Positions 23,431 to 34,600 of a DNA stretch of 64,000 bases are shown here, piece by piece. The translations under genes were made by a program, and so were the position numbers. Source of the DNA: Globodera rostochiensis (Eukaryota; Nematoda; Chromadorea; Rhabditida; Heteroderidae); NCBI GenBank assembly GCA_018350325.1, contig JAEVLN010000001.1, forward strand, positions 733,501 through 797,500, written 5' to 3'. Position 1 is the stretch's first letter. Every line of letters starts with the position of its first letter. The notes beneath the pieces were generated by a model. The model had not been told where the DNA came from. It did not search any database and saw nothing but the letters and a program-made list of their open reading frames with translations.

Positions 23431-24650
23431 CCACCCGCGCAGTCTCTGCCGCGCTATAAATAAATGCGGGACGCGCGATGCTCTCTGCGCGCCATTAACA
23501 GCACACAACAAAATCGTCCTTGTGGGTACGTACATTCACTGAATGCAATCACCACCACCACCACAACAACAACAACAACATTTTTTGTGGTATCAGCGCG
23601 ACCGGCGCTCCTTTGCCCGCCCCCCCCCCGCCCCCCCCGCCCCGCCCCCTCTGGCGATGACCGTGAACAGCACACAGAAAAACCCTCGAGGGGTTGTTTG
23701 GAATATTTTATTTTTAAATCGACAACATTCCGCCGTCGTCGCCGTCGTCTTCCATCCCCGTGCAAGAATGCGCTCAGTTTCATACACACCCAGCAGCGCC
23801 CAAATTGTTCATATTCGTCCAACACCTTTCATTCCCCATTTTTGTGTCTTCATATTCTGCCCCCCCCCCCTCCCCCCTCTGATCGTCTCCGTCATCTCTC
23901 CCGCCGATCAGATCCCGATCCCCAAACGACCCATCAAAAATTTTTGCGCATTCCAATTGTGGAAGAGAACGTAAACATTTTTGCGTCATAAAATCATAAC
24001 CCATTTATTAGTGAGTGAATAAAAATGAATGGCCAATAAAATTGTATATATTTAGTAATCCAAATTTTGTCGACAAAATGGGACTGATCAGTCAGTGATC
24101 AGCAAAGTTTCTATTTTAGCACTAGTCTTTGGCTTCAGACCTGCTGCTGGGCTAGAGGTGATCAGGGCAAAAAGTGATCGCGGGGAATTTACAAAATCCG
24201 GAACTCTTGATCTGCCGTGATCACGTCCAGCCCCGCCCCGGGGGCTCTATTCAAATGCAAAATATTTTTACCCGCAATTCCACTCACATTAAACTGATCA
24301 GAGCTGCTGCTGATCATTATCTCAACAATTACACCAATTGTTTCCCACGTCCTCTCCTTTGCCCCCCCCCCCGCCTTTTTTTGTTCACCCACCATCATTC
24401 TGGGGCAGGTCACTGGAGAGTTGTTACCAGCGTTCTGCTGTTTTGTGCAGCTGCTGGTTGTCTCGTCTCCGGTTGGTTCTGCGCCCCCCCCCCCCCAACA
24501 GCGGCCAGATCAGCCCATTCCCTCCCCCCCCCCCCCCTCCTACATATTATATTCTATTACACAATGTTGTGTTGCTGCTACTGACAGAAAAACGCCGGCG
24601 GGGCTTTTGCTGCTACGTACAGAAAAACGCCGGCGGGGCTTTGTAGTTAC
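23431..24650. other. Intergenic, one TATA-like site
   Basis: TATAAATA at 23455-23462 lies in a GC-rich setting and could be a core promoter, but no gene was recognised downstream. The rest has C runs (23620-23650, 23860, 24361, 24483, 24522) and CAC/CAA repeats near 23550. Confidence 0.3.
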
Positions 24651-24839
24651 CAGGGATGTCAATCGCGCGCCAAAAAAAGCGATCGGCGATATTGAATTTT
24701 TTTAGTGCGATAGCGATATGCGACGATTGGCGATAAACCTATTTTCCAATGCGACAGCGATAAGCGATAGGCGATATGCCCAAAAAAGGCGATAAATGCG
24801 CTAATTATCGCGCCGTAGCGATAGCGATTGACATCCCTG
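24651..24839. mobile_element. TIR element CAGGGATGTCAATCGC
   Basis: It starts CAGGGATGTCAATCGC and ends with the exact inverse GCGATTGACATCCCTG. The interior is built from gcgat/atcgc motifs (gcgatagcgata). CAGGG is a common hAT terminus. No clean 8-bp duplication was found because a second element abuts the right end. Confidence 0.7.
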
Positions 24840-24840
24840 C

Positions 24841-24977
24841 CAGGGATGGGCGGAATTCCGATTTCCGACTTTCCGACTTTTTAGGCCTCGGAATTCCGAT
24901 TTCCGAAATTTTTTTAGGCCTCGGAATTCCGATTTCCGTAATTTTCTGAGGCCATCGGCGCCCATCCGTGATCCCTG
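24841..24977. mobile_element. Adjacent TIR element CAGGGATGGGCG
   Basis: It starts CAGGGATGGGCGG and ends CGCCCATCC, then GTGATCCCTG, an interrupted inverse of the start. The interior repeats ggaattccgatttccga three times. It follows the previous element after one base. The outer flanks gtagttac (24643-24650) and gtagagtc (24978-24985) are weakly similar. Confidence 0.55.
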
Positions 24978-25754
24978 GTAGAGTCACACAATATAAACAA
25001 CGCGCAAAACAAACACTAAAAATTGCATTTTATTGCTCATTTTCACTCATTATCCACACAAATCCACCAACCAACCGACCGATTCACAATTCATTCATTG
25101 GCCTTGCCAAAACGGGGTTAATGAAGCCCCGCAAGCGCTGTGTGTATTTGTTTTGTTAACCAATTGGAGAGGACACCGCCGACCGACCGACCGAATGAAT
25201 GGGGGGCAAATATCTGCGCGCACTTTTTGTTGCGCAGCTGCAAATCCAACAGCGGCAGCAGCAGCGCGCAGATTCGGTGGTGAAAGGGACCCCCGGGGCG
25301 TTTTTGGACTTTCACGCGGACTGCTCGCTCGGTGGACGTCCTGGATTTGTTGGGGGGGGGGGGGTGTATGATTGTGCGCATGTTGGACGCCCGAGCGAAA
25401 GGAATTGGGGTGGGACGGGGCGGGTGCAGCACAGCAAGTTGTTGGGAGAAAACAGGTGCGCAATGAGTGGGGGGGGGGTGATGATCAGGGGGCGAGGGGG
25501 GGGCAACCTGTTTTAAGCCCTTAACCATAAACGAAAACATCCCCACCCCCCCCCCCGGGGGTGGGGCCTGCCTGATCACAAATTTGGTGTGTTCAATGGA
25601 TCGGATCAGGTGAGCAGCAACAGCAACAGAGGCCAAATGATGATACATATGGGCCCCAGCATTATTCCCATTTTTGGGGGCCCGCCGAACGCGACGACGA
25701 CGACAACGACGTTCCTCAGTCCCCTGACATTTACCTGCTTCCCCAATTTTTGGT
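24978..25754. other. Intergenic sequence
   Basis: GC-rich sequence with G/C runs (25351, 25470, 25545) and CAG-like stretches. No gene or ordered repeat was seen. Confidence 0.35.
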
Positions 25755-26110
25755 GTTTGCCCCCTCGGGGGATGTCCCAAAATTCTAATTAAAAATACAC
25801 AAATTGCAATTCCTTGCATCAATTTGATTGGTCCTTCCTTAAAGGCGTATGCGTGTCCCCAACCTTTGGTGTTTGTTGTTGCGCGGAGTTTAACCCCCCA
25901 GGGGATGTCCCAAAATTCTAATTAAAAATACACAAATTGCAATTCCTTGCATCAATTTGATTGGTCCTCAAAGGCGTGTGCGTACATTTTGCCCCCAACT
26001 TTTGGTCTTTGTTGTGCGCGAAGTTTAACCCCCCCCCCAGGGGATGTCTCAAAATTCTAATTAAATACAACAAATTAATTCCTTTCATTAATATGAGGGG
26101 GGCCCTTTAA
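25755..26110. repeat. Three copies of a unit of about 130 bp
   Basis: The segment ggggatgtcccaaaattcta, followed by an A/T-rich stretch, caattccttgcatcaatttg, ggcgtgtgcg and cccaacttttggtgtttgtt, occurs three times with small deletions. Confidence 0.75.
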
Positions 26111-26249
26111 AAGGTGTACATTTTGCCCACAACTTTCGCTGATCTCACTTTCCCACGAATGATCGCCCCCGGGGACATTCTTCAGCAACTCTTCTCTCCC
26201 GGCATTTGGCCACTTCCGTTCATTGATCGTCCTTTTTGCATTATTTACA

Positions 26250-26615
26250 CATTCAAGTACTATAGTTGCCCCACTCAAGTACTGTAGTTGGCCATTCTAG
26301 TACTGTGGTTGGGCCATTCAAGTACTGTGTTGCCTCATTCAAGTACTGTGTTGCCTTCATGGTTTCAAGTACTGTAGTTGGCCCATTCAAATACTGTGGT
26401 TGCCTCATTCAAGTACTGTAGTTGGCCCATTCAAATACTGTGGTTGCCTCATTCAAGTACTGTGTGCTTCATTCAAGTACTGTGTGCTTCATTCAAGTAT
26501 TGTGTGCTTCATTCAAGTACTGTGTGCTTCATTCAAGTACTGTGTGCTTCATTCAAGTACTGTGTTGCCTTCAAGTAGTTATTCAAGTACTGTAGTTGGC
26601 CCATTCAAGTACAAA
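26250..26615. repeat. Short minisatellite, cattcaagtactgt unit
   Basis: About 18 copies of a 18-24-bp unit cattcaagtactgtgtgctt or cattcaagtactgtagttgg. It ends near a hAT-like sequence beginning at 26640. Confidence 0.85.
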
Positions 26616-27359
26616 TGGCGCTGACGTCATTCGTAACTCTAGAGCCCGGGACTTGAGCACCGATCAAGAATCTCGATCGGTCCGGTCCGTGCTCTATTCA
26701 GTAACCATCAAAAATTGCAGATCAGCATAAAAACCTGTTTTGCACAAAAGGTTATGAGAAAATTCCAAAACTTTAAAAAAAAAAAAGAGAGAGAAAGGTG
26801 TCCACGTCAGCAACGAGTTGGGGGGACTTTTCCCGATTTTATGTTTTAGGCGCCGGCGGGCAAATTTTGTCTCTTTTTTAAAGATCGCTCTGATCAAAAA
26901 TGTGCACATAAACGACGCGCTGGCCGCGTCCATGCACATAAAAAGCTGTTGAACAAAACAATTATATTTCAATTTCATTCATTCATTTTGCGCGCATTCC
27001 CCTCACATCATAAAAAAGTGCACAATTTTTTGATCGGCGGATCCGGACAGTTCGACGCGATCAGTCATAAATTGATCATTAGGAAAGCAAATCAAACAAA
27101 ATTGGCATCATTCAGAAGCTTTCCGTTTGTTGAACCTTTGATCAAGCGAAAGCTAAGCGATTCGGCTTTTCTTATAAGAGTTATAGCTTTAAAAACATGA
27201 AAAATCGCAGTTTCGGGCCAACTGGTCGCGCCGAGTCATAACATCCTTAAAATTAGTCGAATCGCTTAGCTCTTTTCTATCTAAAGACATCGAGCTTTTG
27301 AATGATACCAAAGTTTTGTTGATTTGATCAAATAAGCCAAAAGTTATAACGTTAAACAG
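26616..27359. other. Intergenic with a dispersed repeat
   Basis: 26640-26696 is a TAGAGCCCGG..GCTCTA MITE-like sequence without a clear target duplication. 27095-27170 (gttgaacctttgatcaagcg and surroundings) is a diverged copy of 21575-21640. No gene was recognised. Confidence 0.4.
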
Positions 27360-27569
27360 TAGAGTAGGACGGGACCGGGACTGGTACTGAAGTCGCCAAT
27401 TTTAAGACTGAATTTCCCCCTTATAAAATGCCGGGGGGTTTTTTCAAAAGTGACAAATCTTTGTGTTTGACCATTAGTCCCGGTTTTTTTGACCGGGATT
27501 TGATTCATTTCCCCCTTATAAAATCCCGGGTTTTTTTAATTTTCTCAATCCCGATCCCGCCCTATTCTA
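27360..27569. mobile_element. hAT-type MITE
   Basis: It starts TAGAGTAGGACGGGACCGGG and ends with the near-exact inverse CCCGATCCCGCCCTATTCTA. Flanks ttaaacag (27352-27359) and tttaaaag (27570-27577) match at six of eight positions. The segment ttcccccttataaaatgccg occurs twice inside. Confidence 0.65.
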
Positions 27570-27920
27570 TTTAAAAGGTTGTCGGCGCCGAACTGGCCGC
27601 GCCGAACTGACCCCAAATCGGTTGGGTGTGACTGTGGCTGATGATCTGCTGTACAATATGTATAGGTAATGAATGGTTTTGTAAATAGTGTTGTTTGTGC
27701 TCTGATCACTCTGATCACTTCCTTCCCTGCCCCTACGCTCTGTCCGATGTTTAAACTTTTGCCGGAGGTGGCGCGTCAGCAAAAGTGAAATCGATCACTT
27801 TTTTTTTTTGCAAAATGAACAATTTTTGTTGCGTAGAAAAGCTACAAATATTATATATCAGCATCAAATTTCTTCTTCTTTTCGTCATCTCAGACTTTAT
27901 GAATTACATTGGATGGACAC
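27570..27920. other. Intergenic sequence
   Basis: No gene or ordered repeat was seen; A/T-rich with gatcactctgatcact near 27700. Confidence 0.3.
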
Positions 27921-28262
27921 TAGAGACTGGCGCCGGGATCGGGATTCCGGCAGAATGGAATTCGGGATTCCGTCGGGATTGAATTAAAAATTCCGGTGGC
28001 ATTGAATTCGGGATTCCGGAAGAATAAATTCGGGATTCCGTTGGGATTGAATTCGGGATTCCGTCGGGATTGAACTCGGGATTCCGTCGGGATTGAATTC
28101 GGGATTCCGTCGGGATTGAATTCGGGATTCCGTCGGGATTGAACTCGGGATTCCGTCGGGATTGAATTCGGGATTCCGGCGAGATTGAATTCGGGATCCC
28201 GTCACCGGGATCCCGACCGAGCAATTTTTGGGGATTTTTGGGATTGAACCGGGATTCTGATC
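27921..28262. repeat. 24-bp minisatellite inside a TAGAG element
   Basis: The block opens TAGAGACTGG like the MITE family, then repeats gaattcgggattccgtcggg about ten times (27950-28200), ending in gggattctgatctc. Unit length near 24 bp keeps artefactual reading frames open on both strands; these are not considered coding. Confidence 0.8.
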
Positions 28263-28655
28263 TCGAAAGTCGTTTTTTACTTCTCAACCGCTTTACTAAT
28301 CCCCCCCCCCCCCATCAGGCTTAAGAAGATCGTTCCAAACCGGCATTTTTTAGATGCCGGGAATTTATAATTGTTTTCACAGCGCCGGTTCAAACCCCCG
28401 GGGCGTTTTTGTCTTAACAAAATTCCAACTTCTGAATCTAACAAACTTTTTAGACACAAATGCCGCAAAAATGACACGTTTTTCGCAGAAGCGGTGCTTG
28501 TGGTTGGACCTCGCCCTTAGCATTTCTCCGATCTTTCAGTCATTCATTCGTCCAAAAACGTTGCCATTTTGCATACAAATAAATGAAATGTAAATATTCC
28601 ATTCATTCATTCTCAAATTTGGCGTGTAATTGCCACGCATACTAATTTATTCATC
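28263..28655. other. Intergenic sequence
   Basis: Contains a C run at 28302-28312 and no recognisable gene. Confidence 0.3.
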
Positions 28656-29165
28656 ATCCCCGCGGGGATTATTCCCCTCCCCGCAACCCGCGGGGAAAAC
28701 TCCCCCTCCCCCTCTCGCCCCCGCTGGGCAAATCCCGCCCCCCCTTCCGCTCTCCGCCTCCTGCGGGGATTATTCCCCCCCCTCTCGCCCCCGCGGGGAA
28801 AATTCCCCCCCCCCCTCCCGCTTTCCGCCTCCTGCGGGGATTATTCCCCCCCCCTCTCGCCCCCGCGGGGCAAATCCCCCCCCCCTTCCGCTCTCCGCCT
28901 CCTGCGGGGTTTATTCCCCCCCCCCCCCCTCTCGCCCCCGCTGGGCAAATCCCCCCCCCCCTTCCGCTCTCCGCCTCCTGCGGGGATTATTCCCCCCCCC
29001 CTCTCGCCCCCGCTGGGCAAATCCCCCCCCCCCCTTCCGCTCTCCGCCTCCTGCGGGGATTATTCCCCCCCCTCTCGACCCCGCGGCGAAAATTCCCCCC
29101 TCCCGTCGGGCAAATTCCCTCTCCTCCCGCACCCCGCGGGGCAATTCCCCCTCGCACCCGCGGGG
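28656..29165. repeat. C-rich minisatellite
   Basis: Seven or so copies of a 70-80-bp unit: ctccgcctcctgcggggatt, a C run, ctctcgcccccgctgggcaa, a C run. Long proline/arginine-rich frames here are artefacts of the composition. Confidence 0.88.
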
Positions 29166-29884
29166 CGAACGGACGGACGCCTATCGCTGGCGGCTTTTTT
29201 GATTCCTTTCATCAAAGTGTTTAGTCAGGGGGCTAAAAAGCGTTCGTTCCGCCAAAATTCAATTTGCTTGTTGGAACGGGGGGGGGGAGGGGAGGGAACG
29301 GACGGCGTTTGTGCCATTCCCTCCGGCATTTGTCTCGCTGCTCAAAAATTGTATGTACGGGTGGGCAAAAAGTCTCCGCACCGTTTTGATCAGAAAGTTT
29401 CAGTTTCTGCCTTCCTCCCGGTTCTTTCTGATCAATTGTGATCAGCAGAAGAGAATGCCCTGCCATTCTTTTACATACATATTTTTGATTCGAGAAATTT
29501 GCGCGAGCGCGCGAGAATTTTGAAGTCTCAAACCTTTGGCCTTTTTGGACGGGAATTCAGCCCGAATTCCATTTTTGGGGAGTTACAAAAATTGGGGGGG
29601 GGGGGGGGGGGAAACGCCACACATATTCCCCCCCCCCCCCGCTTCCGGTGCGCGTGCGTCTTTTAAAAATTGCGCGCGCCTCCAACCGGTCCGGTCGATC
29701 AATTTTTCCATCCAAAAATTGGGCACAAAAAAAAGTCGACAACAAAAATTGTGCTGGTTGCTCTGATAGTTAAAATGTTGTTGTGATTTGTGTGGTTTTG
29801 AGTTGGTTGTGCAGTTTGTGGTTGGTTGATTGGTTCTTCACCACTCTTTGAAGGGCGCGCGAAGACGGCGATTTCGGCGACAGA
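29166..29884. other. Intergenic sequence with G/C runs
   Basis: Contains G runs (29279, 29596) and a C run (29629) but no recognised gene. Confidence 0.3.
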
Positions 29885-30195
29885 AAAATGGTCCCCCCCC
29901 CCGCCTTCGCCGCCGGGGATGGTTCTCGCCCCCCCCCCGACCCCGCCGTCGTCGCCGCCGGGGATCGTTCTCCCCCCCCCTCCCCGCGTCGCCGCCGGGG
30001 ATGGTTCTCGCCCCCCCCGCCCCCGCCGTCGTCGCCGCCGGGGATCGTTCTCCCCCCCCCCTCCCCGCGTCGCCGCCGGGGATGGTTCTCGCCCCCCCAC
30101 CCCCGCCGTCGTCGCCGCCGGGGATGGTTCTCCCCCCTCCGCCCCCCCCGTCGTCGCCGCCGGGGATCGTTTCCCCCCCCCCCGCCCCCCAGCAG
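29885..30195. repeat. C-rich minisatellite, gccgccggggat unit
   Basis: Seven or so copies of a 40-55-bp unit with gtcgtcgccgccggggatgg, ttctc and a C run. Open frames on both strands are compositional. Confidence 0.88.
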
Positions 30196-31159
30196 CCCGA
30201 AATTGATTCCCCCCCCCTCCCCCAAATTCGCACTTTCCCACAATTTGCCCAATTTGGAGAGAATGTCGTCGTCGTTGTCCTCTTCGCGATTTTTTGACTG
30301 TTTTTTCCGACTTTTTTTTGCATAAAATACAGCAAATTTGTTAGATATTTTATTTGTTTCCGTGTTATTTTTTTATGTTTTGCAAATTTTTCATCGAAAA
30401 AACAAAAGTCTGATCGATTGGATGAAATTAAAATTCAAGAATAAATGCGCGGATCGATCGATCGTATAAAATGGAATTTTGAACTAAAAATAAACGACCC
30501 CTCCCATTTTTTGAGCCTTTTAAAATGCTCAAAATGCTAAAAAAGGGGCTTTTATAGGACCCTGGCATTCTCTGCTGACTTAAATTAACCCAATTTTAAT
30601 TGAATTTAAATGCAATTTTATTTACTATTTTTTTGTTAAATGTTTGCTAAATTTGTCATAGATATTATTTGTTGAGAATTTGGAACGTCCCCCAAATGCA
30701 TTTTATTATTTATTATTATTTATTTTCGTTAAATTCCCCCCGCACTTTTTGCACAGATTGCGCAAGAAAAAGATCGTTCGTCCACCACCAGGAACGGCCG
30801 CGTCCCCTTTACTTCACCGCCGCCGCTGAACCGCTCATAATTGTTGAACCGGCGACGCCCGTTCGAACAACAACAACTTCAAGCAGTACAACCGGCCAAA
30901 GTGCAACAACAACAACAACCAAAACATCAGCTGCTGCTGCTGCTCAAGTCGGTGCAAAATGGCCCAGGCCCCGACCCCCGCAAATTTTGCGGCTTGGAAA
31001 TTTGCGGGTGCCGCTCTGTCCCCGGGGGGCATTAACCCCACTCCCCCCCCCCTCGGCATTTTTTGGGGTTTCAATCACATTTCGCCAGGATTTTTGGGGA
31101 TTTCGATTGAAATTCAAAAAAACGTATTCAAGCAATGCAGCATGGATTTCTGGGTATAT
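30196..31159. other. Intergenic upstream of pept-1
   Basis: A/T-rich from 30300 to 30750. A TTTTGCACAG acceptor-like site at 30758 is followed by a short basic open frame (LRKKKIVRPPPG) ending near 30834. It may be a terminal exon of an unknown gene but is too short to assign. Confidence 0.3.
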
Positions 31160-31400
31160 ATCAAGGATGTAACCGGATGCCAACAAACAAGTCCGGAATG
31201 CCGGATCCCAAAAATGTCCAGAATTCGTAATGCCGAATCCCAAAAAATGTCCGTATGCCAGATCCCAAAAAATGTCCGTATGCCGGATCCCAAAAAATGT
31301 CCGTATGCCGGATCCCAAATAATGTCCAGAAATCCGGGCCCATTCCGGGTATACATATACCGGGCTGTACCACGGGTTCCGGATTGCCGAGCAGCCGGTA
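31160..31400. repeat. ggatcccaaaaaatgtccg repeat near pept-1 start
   Basis: It opens ggatgtaaccggatgcc and repeats tatgccggatcccaaaaaat about five times (31200-31330). The same chemistry (cggcatgccggacccaaaaa) occurs at 35080-35365 inside pept-1. Confidence 0.7.
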
Positions 31401-31613
31401 GAAACTTTTCGGGACCCCAGCGGGGGCGGTCATTATCCATCCGTTTAGGACCCGTTTTTGGAGTGTTCGGGGACGGGACTCAGTTGGGATCTCGAAAAAA
31501 AGTTGGTGTGGTTGTCCGGGCTCTCTAATTCCCGGGCGACACCCTCCGGGGTTTCTATTTTGTAAATGTTTGTGTCATTAAAACTAAACACACTTCAGCA
31601 GAATCCACGACAA

Positions 31614-34600
31614 ATGACGGTGATCGGCGATCTGAACTCGGCAAAGCTCCGAAATTCCATGAAGAACGGCGCCGCGGCGGATGCCAACAATCGACGTGCG
31701 CAAATTAGCGCCACCAAATCCGCCTCCAAAAGTGCCGACGATTGCTACGGCACGTCGGACGAGGATCAAAAAGTGGCAAAGGATGAGGAGGGCATTTTGC
31801 AAAGTCTTCGCTCCTATCCCACCGGTGTGTTCTTCATGTTGGGCAACGAGTTCTGCGAGCGCTTCTCCTTCTACGGCATGCGTGCCATTCTGATTATTTA
31901 TTTGGTGGTGGACCACCAACTGTCGGACAAGTGCGTTTTTTTGTGATCCGCCCCCAGGGTTACCCCTGAGAGGGGTTTGGACACTTTTTTGTTGAATTAC
32001 CCCTGAGGGGGTTTAAACACATTTTGTGGGTTACCCCTGAGGGTTTGAACACTTTTTTCGTGGATTTACCCCTGAGAGGGGTTTGGACACTTTTTTGTTG
32101 AATTACCCCTGAGGGGGTTTAAACACATTTTGTGGGTTACCCCTGAGGGTTTGAACACTTTTTTCGTGGATTTACCCCTGAGAGGGGTTTGGACACTTTT
32201 TTGTTGAATTACCCCTGAGGGGGTTTAAACACATTTTGTGGGTTACCCCTGAGGGTTTGAACACTTTTTTCGTGGATTTACCCCTGAGAGGGGTTTGGAC
32301 ACTTTTTTGTTGAATTACCCCTGAGGGGTTTGGACACTTTTTTGTTGAATTACCCCTGAGGGGGTTTAAACACATTTCGTGGGGTTACCCCCTGAGGGTT
32401 TGCACACTTTTTTCGTGGGGTTACCCCCTGAGGGTGTACATGGAAATTTTAATTTAAAAAATTTGCTGTTTTTCAGTGTTGCAAAGATGGTCTACCATTC
32501 GTTCGTTTCGCTCGCTTACTTCTCCCCTCTGTTCGGCTCCATTCTCGCGGACAACTTTTTTGGCCGTTTCCGTGTCATCCTTTGGGTTGGCACCAATTAT
32601 TTTAAATCCGGCACTTTAACTTGGCATTTTCATTAAAAGAAAACAATCCCTCCAGGATCGCTTTTTCAGCACAGCGATCGATGATTCCCTAAATTTGTTT
32701 GATCGGAATTCCGTCAACACTTTTAGCGTTAACGAATAGAGAGATTGGACTGATCGCGATTCTCGATCGAGATTCCGATCAAGATTCTCATTAAATTTTG
32801 ATCGAAATCCCAATCAAGATTCTCGGTAAACTTTGATCAAAATCCCCTATCAAGATTCTCGGTAAATTTTGATCGAAATCCCGATCAGTCAGTCCACTAG
32901 TCTAATCTATATTAATGAATGCCAAAAAAGAAATCCCAAAAACATTTGATGGACGGTTGCCAATGCCGTCCGATCATTAGGTACATTTGGGCATTGACAC
33001 CATCTTCCCCTCCGGGGTTTCCGGTTCGGTTCGTATTTCCGGAACATTAATTTCCGGATAGCCGGAGGGCCCCATTTACGCCCCTCCCCCTTCGTCAGGT
33101 GTCGCTTGTCTACGTGTTTGGCCACGTGTTGCTGTCCGCCGGTGCCATTCCGTTAATGGACAGTTTGGTGCGCAAAGTGTTGGACTATTCCGGGTTGGCG
33201 GTGATCGCGCTGGCCACCGGTGGCATTAAGCCGTGTGTGGCGGCATTTGCTGCCGACCAGTTTGGCGATGATCAACAACGGCAGAGAACACAGTTTTTCT
33301 CGGTCAGTCAGTCGTCATGAGGGAGGGGGGCTGTCCCGGGATTTCCGAAACTTTTGATTTCCCCGAGCAGTTCGGGTGCCCCCGTCGGGGAAACTGTACG
33401 TTGCACCCGAACTGCTTCAACTTCGGGGTGCACTTGCTATGTGTCGATCGATACGCGGGCTTCCGGGATTCCTGAACCTTTTGGTTTCCCCGAGCAGTTC
33501 GGGTGCCCCCGTCGGGGAAACTGTACGTTGCACCCGAACTGCTTCAACTTCGGGGTGCACTTGCTATGTGTCGATCGATACGCGGGCTTCCGGGATTCCT
33601 GAACCTTATGCCCGTCGGGGAAACTGTACGTTGCCGCAATTTGCCATTCCAGTTCTTCTACTTTACCATAAATGCCGGCTCGCTGCTTGCCATGGGCATC
33701 ACGCCACGGCTGCGCACCATCAAATGCCTTGGCGCCGACCATTGTTTCCCGTTGGCATTTGGCATTCCTGGCATTCTGATGTTGGTCGCCTTCCTGACAT
33801 TTCTGTTCGGTTGGCGCTACTACAAAATCACACCGGCCAACAAGGGCAACATTCTGTGGAAGGTCGTCCGATGCATAAGCTTTGCCCTCCGGCGCAAAAT
33901 GCGCAACACGTGCTGGTGGGTGGCAATTTGAGTTAATTAGATAATAAACGAATAAATTTTCAGATTTTTTGGGTTTTATACTTTTTTGAATTTTGTTCAA
34001 TTGTAATGGCTTAAGCTTAATAATAGCTTCATTACGTTAAGAGCTTTCAAATGGTTGAATCAGTTAAAGTTGAAGCGAGTTTCTTTTGCTCCGGCCCGGG
34101 TTCGGTCCGTACGCCAATTTTTGATTTTTTTTTTTAAATTTCAGACATTTTTAAAAATGATTTCACAATTTGTAATCAAATTTGTTGATTCATCTATTTG
34201 AATTGAATTTAAATTAAATACATTTTTTGTTTTTTTGCTTTAATTTTTCGGCATTTTTAATGATTTCACAATTTGTATCAATTGATAATCTATTTGAATT
34301 GCATTTAAATTAAAACATTTTTTGTTTTTTTGCTTTAATTTTCCGGCATTTTTAATGATTTCTTAATTCATCAATTTGAATTGCATTTTTAAATTAAATA
34401 CATATTAAAATTAAGTGGGGGCAAGAATGGCCGCCTTCGCCGGCCCGACCACTGGTTGGACTACGCCAGGCCAAAATTTGATGAGCATCTGATCGCCGGT
34501 GTCAAAAGCATGTTGGCCATCACCGTCCTGTTCATTCCCATCGTTTTCTTCTGGGCACTTTACGATCAACAGGTGGGCACGGCACGGCACGACGGCACGT

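Noticed and set aside
23464..23991. Plus-strand open frame of 175 codons
   Set aside because: Low-complexity threonine/proline composition from CAC and C runs, with no family match and an overlapping alternative frame.
26640..26696. TAGAGCCCGG..GCTCTA sequence as a full hAT element
   Set aside because: The termini fit but no convincing 8-bp duplication was found, so it is only mentioned within the spacer.
28630..30325. Long proline-, arginine- or glycine-rich open frames on both strands (up to about 190 codons)
   Set aside because: They coincide with C/G minisatellites, are open in several frames at once and have no splice or family support.
30758..30834. Basic terminal-exon-like frame upstream of pept-1
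   Set aside because: One short frame with no partner exons; left as an unassigned note.
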